A DNA stretch of 64,000 nucleotides from NCBI RefSeq assembly GCF_001427905.1, contig NZ_LMEF01000032.1, forward strand, positions 62,525 to 126,524, given 5' to 3'. The translations under genes and the position numbers were made by a program. Of this stretch, positions 53,006 through 61,330 are shown one piece after another. Within the stretch, counting starts at the first letter, position 1, and the number at the start of each line of letters is the position of its first letter. This stretch comes from Flavobacterium sp. Root420 (GTDB taxonomy: Bacteria; Bacteroidota; Bacteroidia; Flavobacteriales; Flavobacteriaceae). The notes below the pieces were generated by a model that worked only from the letters and a program-made list of their open reading frames with translations, was not told the origin of the DNA and ran no database searches.

Positions 53006-54102
53006 AAATTCTACTTTGTTTCGGTACGCGCCCAGAAGCCATCAAAATGGCACCATTATATCATAAGTTACAAAAGGAAAATTTTGAAGTTATTGTGTGT
53101 GTAACAGCTCAGCATCGTGAAATGCTTGATCAGGTTTTGGATTTTTTTGAAATTAAACCTGATTTTGATTTAGATTTAATGCAATCGAACCAATCTTTAA
53201 ATAGTTTAAGTGCACTTATTTTATCAAAAATAGATACTGTCCTTAGGAAAACAGACCCAGATTTAGTTTTAGTTCATGGGGATACAACAACTTCTTCAAT
53301 GGTAGCTTTGGCAGCTTTTCATTTAGGCATAAAAGTAGGTCATGTAGAAGCTGGGCTACGAACCTATAATAAAAAGGCCCCTTTTCCAGAAGAAGTTAAC
53401 AGACAAATAACAAGTAGACTAGTAGATTTACATTTTACACCAACAGTCGAAGCGACAGAAAATTTATTAACTGAAGGAATTCTAAAAGAAGATATTATTC
53501 AAACGGGTAATACCGTAATTGATGCTTTACTTTGGACAACAAATAAAATTGGTAAACCTGGCTATGGCCATCCCGAAATTGAAAAATTAAAAAAGAAAAT
53601 TATAGAAAATAAAAAAATGGTTTTGGTGACAGGCCATCGAAGAGAGAACTTTGAATCAGGCTTAAAAAATCTTTGTGAAGCACTTTTGGACATTTCTCAA
53701 AGAGAAGATGTTTTTATAGTATATCCGGTTCATTTAAATCCAAATGTAAAAAAAACGGTTTATGATTTATTGTCTGACAAACAAAATATTCTTTTAATTC
53801 CTCCTGTTTCATATCCTGTTTTTGTCTGGTTAATGCAGCAATCTTTTTTAATTGTGACAGATTCTGGAGGTATTCAGGAAGAAGCACCGTCATTAGGAAA
53901 ACCTGTTTTGGTGACCAGAGAAGTTTCTGAAAGACCAGAAGGTGTAACAGCAGGATTTTCAACTTTGGTCGGAACCGATAAAGATAAAATAATAAACACA
54001 ATAGAGGAAATTTTAAATGATTTTAAAGGTTTTGAAAATGTAGGGAATCCTTACGGAAATGGAGATGCCGCAGATAAGATAGTCACTTATTTAAGTAGTT
54101 AA
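53002..54102 (+). CDS. wecB: UDP-GlcNAc 2-epimerase (non-hydrolysing)
   Basis: Converts UDP-GlcNAc to UDP-ManNAc. The protein (366 aa) opens MKILLCFGTRPEAIKMAPLY and contains VTAQHREMLDQVLDFFEI, VHGDTTTSSMVALAAFHLGIKVGHVEAGLRTY, PFPEEVNRQITSRL, VTGHRRENF and TDSGGIQEEAPSLGKPVLVTRE, all WecB hallmarks. With either UDP-HexNAc dehydrogenase (6514, 13439) it could yield UDP-ManNAcA. It is distinct from FnlC (24915) and NeuC (59198). Confidence 0.95.
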   Translation: MKILLCFGTRPEAIKMAPLYHKLQKENFEVIVCVTAQHREMLDQVLDFFEIKPDFDLDLMQSNQSLNSLSALILSKIDTVLRKTDPDLVLVHGDTTTSSMVALAAFHLGIKVGHVEAGLRTYNKKAPFPEEVNRQITSRLVDLHFTPTVEATENLLTEGILKEDIIQTGNTVIDALLWTTNKIGKPGYGHPEIEKLKKKIIENKKMVLVTGHRRENFESGLKNLCEALLDISQREDVFIVYPVHLNPNVKKTVYDLLSDKQNILLIPPVSYPVFVWLMQQSFLIVTDSGGIQEEAPSLGKPVLVTREVSERPEGVTAGFSTLVGTDKDKIINTIEEILNDFKGFENVGNPYGNGDAADKIVTYLSS

Positions 54103-54104
54103 TT

Positions 54105-54719
54105 ATGTTTAATAAGAGAAAAAGAAAATCTTTGTTTTTAAAAATAATAAAACACATACCTTCTAACTCAGCCAGGATTTTTTTATTGGAAAATATGTTT
54201 GGCTATTCTATTGGAAAAAATGTCAAAATTGGGAAAGTCATAATAAACTGCAATAAAGTAACAATTGGTGATAATGTTTACATTGCAGACAATAACCTAA
54301 TTTTATGCAACGAATTGTCAATAGGACAGAAAACTTCAATTCATTCCGGGAATGTATTTCAGGGAAGTGCTAATTTCTCTATTGGCACAAATTCAAGAAT
54401 TATAAATAATCATTATTTCGATTTGTATCATAATATAGAAATAGGCAATAACACTTGGATTGCTGGTAAAAGTAGCCAGTTTTGGACACATGGTTCCATT
54501 CACACAAAATTAAAAGACAAAGAGCTTTCAATTGTAATTAAAAATGATGTTTATGTTGGTTCGGCATGTTGTTTTGCGCCAGGAGTACAGATTGAAAGTG
54601 AAAATTTAATAGGATTGGGAAGTGTTGTCACAAAAAGCTTTTTAAAAAGCAAAACTATTATTGCGGGTAATCCAGCATTAGTAGTAAAGCAAGATATAGA
54701 TTGGAGAATAAACTGGTAA
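54105..54719 (+). CDS. Left-handed beta-helix acyltransferase
   Basis: A 204 aa hexapeptide-repeat protein (IGKNVKIGKVIINCNKVTIGDNVYIADNN, IGQKTSIHSGNVFQG, IGNNTWIAGKSSQFWTHGS, and an ending IGLGSVVTKSFLKSKTIIAGNPALVVKQD). The FWTHGS segment holds the probable catalytic His. It is a likely O-acetyltransferase for one of the sugars added by the surrounding transferases. It lies 2 bp after wecB and 1 bp before the next gene. Confidence 0.83.
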   Translation: MFNKRKRKSLFLKIIKHIPSNSARIFLLENMFGYSIGKNVKIGKVIINCNKVTIGDNVYIADNNLILCNELSIGQKTSIHSGNVFQGSANFSIGTNSRIINNHYFDLYHNIEIGNNTWIAGKSSQFWTHGSIHTKLKDKELSIVIKNDVYVGSACCFAPGVQIESENLIGLGSVVTKSFLKSKTIIAGNPALVVKQDIDWRINW

Positions 54720-54720
54720 A

Positions 54721-55977
54721 ATGATAAAAAAAGTACTCGTAGTAGTAGATTCTATTAATATAGATGATAGCAGTGGTTCTAAAGCAAACGTAGCTTTGAT
54801 TAATAACCTAAATGAAGCCGGTTTTGAAGTTGCCGTTTATCATTATACTCAAAAGCATATTCAATTAAAAAATATAAAGACGTTTTCTATCCCAGAAATA
54901 AAATGGAGTTTTAATTATTTGTTTAGCAGATTTTTTAGAGTCATAAATCGAAATTTTAAAATAAATTTTGCTCCATTTTTCGAAAAGAGATTGGGTTTTT
55001 CTTTTACTTTTTTTAATGATACACAAAGTATTATTAAAACCTTGAAAAAACAGTCTTTTGAGCCTGATTTAGTATTGACTTTAAGTAAGGGAGCTAGTTT
55101 TAGACCACATTATGCAGTTCTTAAATTACCTCATTTACATGATAAATGGATGGCATATGTGCACGATCCTTTTCCTTTTCATTATTATCCAAGACCTTAT
55201 AATTGGATAGAACCTGGATATGACAAAAAAGAATCCTTTTTTAGAGAAATTTCAGAAAAAGCAAAATATAGCGCTTTTCCAAGTCAATTGTTAAAAGAAT
55301 GGATGAGCAGTTATTTTTCTAATTTTGAAAAAACTGGAATTATTATTCCGCATCAAAATGCAAAATACGAAATTCAAAATAATGGTTTTCCCTCTTATTT
55401 TGATGTTTCGAAATTCAATATATTGCATGCCGGAAATTTAATGAAAGAACGTTCACCGGAAGGCTTGATAAAAGGCTTTGAAATATTTCTTACTAAAAAT
55501 AGTGAAGCAAAAAAAGATGCAAGACTTATTTTATTAGGAAATGCATCTGATTATACTGAACTTCTTGATCATTATAAAAATGACATTCCTGAAATATATA
55601 TCTATAACGGCAATAAATCTTTTGATGAAGTATTTCTTGTACAAAAAAATGTTTCGATTAATGTCATTTTAGAATCAAAATCAGAGATTAGTCCATTTCT
55701 TCCAGGAAAATTTCCGCATTGCATAGAGGCAAATAAAGTTATACTTTCCCTAGCCCCTTATTACAGCGAAACGAGACGACTTTTAGGAAATAATTATCCT
55801 TATTGGACGGAGGTTGATCAGGTAGAGAAGATAGCTGTTATCATTGAAGATCTCTATCAATTATGGAAACAGAACCCTGATAACCTGAACTTGAATAGGA
55901 AGGATTTGGAGGATTATTTGTCTTCAGATTATTTGAAAAAAGTAATTAATAAAGATAATTTGAAAGATGCAATATAA
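54721..55977 (+). CDS. Glycosyltransferase, GT-B fold (divergent)
   Basis: A 418 aa GT-B-type protein. The N-terminus KKVLVVVDSINIDDSSGSKANVALINNLNEAGFEVAVYHY suits an acceptor domain. The second half contains FNILHAGNLMKERSPEGLIKGFEIFL, ARLILLGNAS, and FLPGKFPHCIEANKVILSLAPYYSE as the donor-site region, replacing the normal E-x7-E block. Its overall similarity to GT4 is weak, so the family is uncertain. It overlaps the following GT2 gene by 11 bp. Confidence 0.76.
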   Translation: MIKKVLVVVDSINIDDSSGSKANVALINNLNEAGFEVAVYHYTQKHIQLKNIKTFSIPEIKWSFNYLFSRFFRVINRNFKINFAPFFEKRLGFSFTFFNDTQSIIKTLKKQSFEPDLVLTLSKGASFRPHYAVLKLPHLHDKWMAYVHDPFPFHYYPRPYNWIEPGYDKKESFFREISEKAKYSAFPSQLLKEWMSSYFSNFEKTGIIIPHQNAKYEIQNNGFPSYFDVSKFNILHAGNLMKERSPEGLIKGFEIFLTKNSEAKKDARLILLGNASDYTELLDHYKNDIPEIYIYNGNKSFDEVFLVQKNVSINVILESKSEISPFLPGKFPHCIEANKVILSLAPYYSETRRLLGNNYPYWTEVDQVEKIAVIIEDLYQLWKQNPDNLNLNRKDLEDYLSSDYLKKVINKDNLKDAI

Positions 55978-56875
55978 ATTTACAATTGTTATTCCGACAA
56001 AAAATCGATTAGAAGATTTAAAAATTACTTTAGAAAAATTAAAATTTTTATTTGAAAGAGGCGATGTTCATTTCTTAATTTGTGATGATGGTTCAACGGA
56101 TGGTACTTTTGAATATATATCAACACATTTTCCAAAAATTGAAATCTTTTCAAATAAGATTTCCAGAGGAATTCATCATACTAGAAATCGACTCATGGAG
56201 AGAGTGAAATCTCCATATGCAATAAATATAGATGACGATATTCATTTTATTACCCAGGACCCTATAGAAATAATCGAAGAATATTTCAATTTAAACCCAA
56301 ACTGTGCTATTCTGGGGTTTAGGATTTTTTGGAGTAAATCGCTGCCTGATTCAATAGAGACTAATGACATACCACACAGAGTGAAGAGTTTTGGCGCTGG
56401 CGCAAGTGTTTGGCGAATGTCGGCTTGGAATGAAATCCCAAATTATCCTGAATGGTTTGTTTTTTACGGAGAAGAAGATTTTGCTTCTTACCATTTATTT
56501 AAAAAAGATTGGGAAATACATTATTTGCCTGAAGTTTTAGTAAATCACAGGGTAAATATAAAAGAGAGAAAAAAAGGCCAAGATTACAGTTTACGTTTGC
56601 AAAGATCATTACGTTCTGGTTGGTATTTGTACTTTTTGTTTTATCCAATTCGTGTTATCCCAAAAAAACTGGCTTATTCGGTTTGGTCGCAATTCAAGTC
56701 AAAAGTTTTTAAAGGAGATTTTAAAGCGCTAAAAGCAATTTTACTAGCATTGTTTGATTTGATATTTTCAATTCCGAAAATCATTAAAAATTCAAATCGA
56801 TTATCAATAAAAGAATATAACGTTTATCAAAAATTAGAAGAGACAAAACTGTATTGGCATCCAGAAGATAAATAA
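55967..56875 (+). CDS. GT2-type glycosyltransferase
   Basis: A 302 aa GT-A transferase: FTIVIPTKNRLEDLKITLEKLKFLF, ICDDGSTDGTFEYI, then a DxD-like NIDDDIHF near residue 85 and a WFVFYGEEDFASYHLFKKDWEIHYLPEV acidic block. The C-terminal 100 residues are basic with hydrophobic patches (GWYLYFLFYPIRVIPKKLAYSVW), suggesting membrane contact. An 8 bp gap leads to the sialic-acid genes. Confidence 0.88.
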   Translation: MQYKFTIVIPTKNRLEDLKITLEKLKFLFERGDVHFLICDDGSTDGTFEYISTHFPKIEIFSNKISRGIHHTRNRLMERVKSPYAINIDDDIHFITQDPIEIIEEYFNLNPNCAILGFRIFWSKSLPDSIETNDIPHRVKSFGAGASVWRMSAWNEIPNYPEWFVFYGEEDFASYHLFKKDWEIHYLPEVLVNHRVNIKERKKGQDYSLRLQRSLRSGWYLYFLFYPIRVIPKKLAYSVWSQFKSKVFKGDFKALKAILLALFDLIFSIPKIIKNSNRLSIKEYNVYQKLEETKLYWHPEDK

Positions 56876-56883
56876 CATGTTTT

Positions 56884-57558
56884 ATGAAAACGATCGCTAT
56901 TATTCCAGCTCGGGGAGGATCTAAACGACTCCCTCAAAAAAACATAAAAGAGTTAGGTGAAATTCCCTTGCTCGCGCACAGCATTTTGTACGCTAAAGCG
57001 AATGAACAAATTATTGACGAAATCTATGTTTCGACAGATGATCAAGAAATCAAAAAAATTGCTCTAGAATATGGGGCAAAAGTCATAGATCGGCCTGAAC
57101 ATATTTCCGGAGATTTAGAGCCAACCGTTTCAGCTTTAAAAAATGTTCTGGAACAAATTTCTGATGAGGTAGAAAATGTTATTCTTTTACAGCCTACAAA
57201 CCCATTGAGACCAGAAAATGTACTGACAAAAGCTTTCCATATTTACGAAAAAGAAAAATTTGACAGTTTGTTTACAGTTTCCCGAAATCATCAAAAGTTT
57301 GGAAAAATTATTGAAAATAAATTTATCCCATATAATTATAAAATTGGACAGCGGAGTCAGGATTTAGAACCTCTTTTCTTTGAAAATGGATTGCTTTATA
57401 TCACAAAGGCATCTTTGATTTTTGATGATATAATTATTGGAGAAAATTCATTTCCTTTCGAAATAGATCATATTTTTGCCACTGTTGATATCGATACAAA
57501 AGAAGATTTCGATTATGCAACATATTTATACCAAAAACATTTAAACCCTAATTCATAA
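56884..57558 (+). CDS. neuA: CMP-sialic acid synthetase (acylneuraminate cytidylyltransferase)
   Basis: Activates a nonulosonic acid with CTP. The protein (224 aa) starts with IPARGGSKRLPQKNIKELGEIPLLAHSILYA, the NeuA nucleotide-binding motif, and has EIYVSTDDQEIKKIALEYGAKVIDRP and VILLQPTNPLRP. The length matches the single-domain form. Immediately downstream are neuB, an acetyltransferase and neuC, making a compact sialic-acid module. The product is most likely CMP-Neu5Ac, although CMP-legionaminate cannot be excluded by NeuA alone. Confidence 0.92.
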   Translation: MKTIAIIPARGGSKRLPQKNIKELGEIPLLAHSILYAKANEQIIDEIYVSTDDQEIKKIALEYGAKVIDRPEHISGDLEPTVSALKNVLEQISDEVENVILLQPTNPLRPENVLTKAFHIYEKEKFDSLFTVSRNHQKFGKIIENKFIPYNYKIGQRSQDLEPLFFENGLLYITKASLIFDDIIIGENSFPFEIDHIFATVDIDTKEDFDYATYLYQKHLNPNS

Positions 57559-57566
57559 CCTACTTT

Positions 57567-58607
57567 ATGAATCCATATATAGAAATTGCAGGAAGAAGAA
57601 TCGGACAAGATTTTCCACCATTAGTTATTGCCGAGATCGGAATTAATCATGAAGGTTCATTGCAAATTGCCAAAGAGATGGTTGATGCCGCAAAAAGAGC
57701 CGGTGCTGAAATTGTAAAACATCAGACTCATATTGTAGAAGACGAAATGAGCGGCGCTGCCAAAAAGGTAATTCCAGGCAATGCAGATGTTTCTATCTAT
57801 GAAATTATGGAACGCTGTTCTTTGAATGAAGAAGACGAATTAGAACTTAAAAATTATGTCGAAAGCAAAGAAATGATTTTTATTTCTACGCCATTTTCTC
57901 GTGCAGCTGCTGAACGATTAAAGAAATTTGATCTTCCAGCTTATAAAATTGGTTCAGGCGAATGTAATAATTACCCATTATTAGAACATATTGCCTCTTT
58001 TGGAAAACCGGTTATTTTAAGTACAGGTATGAATACAATTGAAAGTATTCAAAAAGCCGTTGCTATTTTTGATAAGAATAATATTCCTGTGGCACTTTTG
58101 CATACCACCAATTTATATCCAACACCAATTCATTTGGTGCGCTTTGGTGCGATGTTAGAACTGCACGAAGCTTTTCCTGATAAAGTTTTTGGCTTAAGTG
58201 ATCACACGCTTAATAACAATGCTTGTTTAGGAGCAGTGGCTCTTGGCGCAAGTATTTTAGAAAGACATTTTACAGATCATATGCAAAGAACAGGTCCGGA
58301 TATTATTTGCAGTATGGATGAAAAGGCCTGTCATGAACTAATTGTTTCCAGTGCAGAAATGGCTTTAATGCGTGGTGGAACAAAAAAACCAGCCTTAGAA
58401 GAACAAGTAACAATTGATTTTGCATTTGCTACTGTTTGTGCAATATCGCCCATTAATAAAGGAGAAGTTTTTACAAAACAAAACATTTGGGTAAAGCGCC
58501 CGGGAACAGGTAAAATTCTGGCAGAACATTTTAATGATTTAATCGGAAAAACGGCAACAAGAGATATTGAAAATGATGAACAATTGATCTGGGAAGATAT
58601 TACTTAA
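57567..58607 (+). CDS. neuB: N-acetylneuraminate synthase
   Basis: Condenses ManNAc with phosphoenolpyruvate to Neu5Ac. A TIM-barrel NeuB domain and a C-terminal SAF/antifreeze-like domain from about residue 285 (INKGEVFTKQNIWVKRPGTGKILAEHF) give 346 aa. The stretches EIGINHEGSLQIAKEMVDAAKRAGAE, VKHQTHIVEDEMS and IPGNADVSIYEIMERC are, from memory, very close to meningococcal NeuB (SiaC), a true Neu5Ac synthase, and unlike legionaminate or pseudaminate synthases. It overlaps the next gene by 1 bp. Confidence 0.93.
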   Translation: MNPYIEIAGRRIGQDFPPLVIAEIGINHEGSLQIAKEMVDAAKRAGAEIVKHQTHIVEDEMSGAAKKVIPGNADVSIYEIMERCSLNEEDELELKNYVESKEMIFISTPFSRAAAERLKKFDLPAYKIGSGECNNYPLLEHIASFGKPVILSTGMNTIESIQKAVAIFDKNNIPVALLHTTNLYPTPIHLVRFGAMLELHEAFPDKVFGLSDHTLNNNACLGAVALGASILERHFTDHMQRTGPDIICSMDEKACHELIVSSAEMALMRGGTKKPALEEQVTIDFAFATVCAISPINKGEVFTKQNIWVKRPGTGKILAEHFNDLIGKTATRDIENDEQLIWEDIT

Positions 58608-59191
58608 TGAAAGATTTTGTAAAATTTTTATTGACTAAAGTATATCAGTTTAAAGCAATTGATGAAAAATATATTCAGAGCGCTTTTGAATTAACTGTTA
58701 TTGATGTTAATTATCACTTTCCTGACCTTGCCAGAGAAGAAATCAAAGATAGAATAACAACAAATTCAAACGAGTTAGGTGTTTTTTTATTTCGTTTAGG
58801 AAACGTTTTACATAAAAATGATCAGGAAGATCTAAAGCCGCAAATACATTGGCTGCTTAAGGAATTATGTTCTTGTGAAATTTATTTTAATAATGAAATA
58901 GGCGAAGGTTTTTATATTGTGCATGGCGAAGGAACTGTCATAGGAAGCAGAAACAAAATAGGTAAAGGATTTAAAATTCATCATGGCTGTACTATTGGGC
59001 ATAAAAAAAATGGAGGAGGAAATGGCAATACAATAAGTGATAATGTTACGATGTACTGTAATTCTTCAATAATTGGAGAACTTACAATAGGTGATAATGT
59101 CATTATTGGCGGGCACACAATGATCATCAACAATATTCCGGATAATAGTTTAATAACTCAAAAAGGAGAGTTATTGATTCGTCAAATTTAA
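58607..59191 (+). CDS. CysE-like serine acetyltransferase-family protein in the sialic-acid module
   Basis: A 194 aa acetyltransferase with a helical N-terminal half and a C-terminal left-handed beta-helix (IVHGEGTVIGSRNKIGKGFKIHHGCTIGHKKNGGGNGNTISDNVTMYCNSSIIGELTIGDNVIIGGHTMIINNIPDN). IHHGCTIGHK holds the catalytic His-type motif of the CysE fold. Located between neuB and neuC with overlapping or near-overlapping ends, it is more likely a sialic-acid O-acetyltransferase than a cysteine-pathway enzyme. That role is inference. Confidence 0.8.
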   Translation: MKDFVKFLLTKVYQFKAIDEKYIQSAFELTVIDVNYHFPDLAREEIKDRITTNSNELGVFLFRLGNVLHKNDQEDLKPQIHWLLKELCSCEIYFNNEIGEGFYIVHGEGTVIGSRNKIGKGFKIHHGCTIGHKKNGGGNGNTISDNVTMYCNSSIIGELTIGDNVIIGGHTMIINNIPDNSLITQKGELLIRQI

Positions 59192-59197
59192 AACAAA

Positions 59198-60325
59198 ATG
59201 AAAAAAATAGTATTTCTTACCGGAACTCGTGCTGATTTTGGAAAGATAAAATCATTGATTTCAATTTTGGAGGAAAAACGCGAGTTTGAAGTTTTTGTAT
59301 TTGTAACAGGGATGCATTTACAAGAAGAATACGGGTATACTTTAATTGAAATTGAAAGATGCAATTTTAAAAATATTCATACTTTCAAAAATCACACGCA
59401 CGAAACCACAATGGATTTAACTCTTGCCAAAACAATCGAAGGTTTGTCTCATTATTGCAAAGAGGTAAATCCGGATATGATTGTAGTGCATGGTGACAGA
59501 GTTGAAACGTTAGCTGGTGCGATTGTAGGATCACTTAATAATATTTTAGTTTCACATATAGAAGGAGGAGAAGTTTCAGGAACTGTAGATGAATTGATAA
59601 GACATAGTGTTAGTAAACTTAGTCACATTCATTTTGTTTCTAATAATGAAGCAAAAAAGAGATTGATTCAAATGGGAGAAATCACTGAGTCTATTTTTAC
59701 GATTGGTTCCCCAGATATCGACATTATGTTCTCCGATCAATTGCCTGAATTAGCAATTGCAAAAGATTATTATAAAATTGATTTTGATAAATATGCCATC
59801 GTAATGTTTCATCCGGTTACTACTGAAATTAAGGAAATGCAAAAATATGCAGAAACCTTTGTTGATGCTTTACTTCAAGACAATCATAATTATATAGTTA
59901 TATTTCCTAATAACGATTTAGGAAGTCAGCACATTATTCAAGCATACGAAAAGCTAAAATACAATTCTAGATTCAGAATTTACCCATCACTTCGTTTTGA
60001 ATACTTTTTGACGTTATTAAAAAACAGTCAATTTATTATAGGAAATAGCAGTGCAGGAATACGAGAAGCGCCTTATTATGGAATTCCAATTATTAATATC
60101 GGTACACGTCAACAAAATCGAGCTGTTCACGCTGATATTATCACTACAGATTATTTCGAAGAAGATATTAAAAAAGCACTTTCGATTATTGACTCGCATA
60201 TAGTAAAAATTGTTACAGATGATTTTGGTCAGGGTAATAGTAATGAACTATTTCTTCAGTGTCTCCAAAAAGATGATATTTGGAAACTCAATCATCAAAA
60301 ACAATTTAGAGATTTATCTAATTAA
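59198..60325 (+). CDS. neuC: UDP-GlcNAc 2-epimerase, hydrolysing
   Basis: Makes ManNAc + UDP from UDP-GlcNAc, the entry to sialic acid. The 375 aa protein has ITGTRADFGK-type start (LTGTRADFGKIKSLISIL), VTGMHLQEEYGYTLIEI, VVHGDRVETLAGAIVGSLNNILVSHIEGGEVSGTVDELIRHSVSKLSHIHFVSNNEAKKRLIQMGE and NSSAGIREAPYYGIPIINIGTRQQNR, all strong NeuC/SiaA features. The LegG homologue of legionaminate pathways is similar, but the adjacent NeuB is of the Neu5Ac type. Its stop and the next start overlap (TAATG). Confidence 0.93.
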   Translation: MKKIVFLTGTRADFGKIKSLISILEEKREFEVFVFVTGMHLQEEYGYTLIEIERCNFKNIHTFKNHTHETTMDLTLAKTIEGLSHYCKEVNPDMIVVHGDRVETLAGAIVGSLNNILVSHIEGGEVSGTVDELIRHSVSKLSHIHFVSNNEAKKRLIQMGEITESIFTIGSPDIDIMFSDQLPELAIAKDYYKIDFDKYAIVMFHPVTTEIKEMQKYAETFVDALLQDNHNYIVIFPNNDLGSQHIIQAYEKLKYNSRFRIYPSLRFEYFLTLLKNSQFIIGNSSAGIREAPYYGIPIINIGTRQQNRAVHADIITTDYFEEDIKKALSIIDSHIVKIVTDDFGQGNSNELFLQCLQKDDIWKLNHQKQFRDLSN

Positions 60326-61266
60326 TGAAAACTGCACTTAAAAAAGTATATTATAAATTCTTAAAATTAAAAAACAGGATACTAAATGGAAGACCTGTTT
60401 TAGTAACTATGTATCACAGAGTTAATAATGTTGTTGGAGATAAATTAACTCATCTCACAGTAAGCGTTGAGAATTTTGAAAATCAATTACTTTATTATAA
60501 AGAAAATTATCAGATTTTGAAACTCAATGAAGATTGGACTTCTCTAAAAAAAACAGGATTAGTAATTACTTTTGATGACGGATATGCAGACAACTTCATA
60601 AATGCTTTGCCATTATTGGAAAAACATCAAATTCCAGCAACTATTTTTGTAACCACATTAAATATCAATACAAAAAATGAATTTTGGTGGGATAGATTCA
60701 TTTTTGATTATGCTGATTGTGACGAATTATTTTATCTTCCAGATGTAAAAAATAAAGTATCAAAGTCGAATACTGTTTATAATGATATTACAGTTAAACT
60801 TAATAAATTATCGAATGCAGATAAGGAAAAATGGTTTATTGAATTTGAAAAAATAAATCAAATACCTTTTTCTCCTAGAGAAGAATATCGTTCATTAACA
60901 AAATCTGAATTAAAAAGATTATCGGATCATCCTTTAATTACATTAGGAATTCATACACACAATCATTATTTTTTAGGAAAATTGACTTATCAAGAACAAA
61001 AGCAGGAGTTAAGATTATCCATAGAAAAGCTAAATGAATTAACTAATAAAAATATTAAATATCTGGCTTTGCCTCATGGCTCTTATAATTTGGACACTAT
61101 TAAAATCGCAAAAGAATTAGACTTATTAGTAATTTTATTAGCGAATAATTATTATTCAAATAAAAAAAATAAAGCAAGCAGAAAAATGAATAGAATTTTA
61201 ATGCCAAATATTAAAGATGAGGCTTTATTAAACTATTTAAGAAATTACGATTTCAAAATCTTATAA
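60325..61266 (+). CDS. Polysaccharide deacetylase (NodB-like)
   Basis: Carbohydrate esterase 4 family protein, 313 aa. The NodB core shows PVLVTMYHRVNN, then VITFDDGYADNFINALPLLEKHQIPATIFVTT with metal-binding Asp84/Asp85. The LGIHTHNHYFLGKLTYQEQKQEL block supplies the two His, and LALPHGSYNLDTIKIAKEL follows. There is no signal peptide, so it probably acts in the cytoplasm on a lipid-linked intermediate, or is a modified form with another role. A 64 bp gap follows with no feature recognised. Confidence 0.87.
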   Translation: MKTALKKVYYKFLKLKNRILNGRPVLVTMYHRVNNVVGDKLTHLTVSVENFENQLLYYKENYQILKLNEDWTSLKKTGLVITFDDGYADNFINALPLLEKHQIPATIFVTTLNINTKNEFWWDRFIFDYADCDELFYLPDVKNKVSKSNTVYNDITVKLNKLSNADKEKWFIEFEKINQIPFSPREEYRSLTKSELKRLSDHPLITLGIHTHNHYFLGKLTYQEQKQELRLSIEKLNELTNKNIKYLALPHGSYNLDTIKIAKELDLLVILLANNYYSNKKNKASRKMNRILMPNIKDEALLNYLRNYDFKIL

Positions 61267-61330
61267 TTTTAACAAAGCAATTTGCGATTGAAATCTCAAA
61301 ATAATCAGATTAAAAGTACTTTATAAATAA

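Noticed and set aside
57567..58607. Legionaminic or pseudaminic acid synthase
   Set aside because: The sequence has stretches I recognise from Neu5Ac-type NeuB of Neisseria, and no PseG/PseH or LegB-LegC-LegH set is next to it. A remote Leg role cannot be fully excluded without phylogeny.
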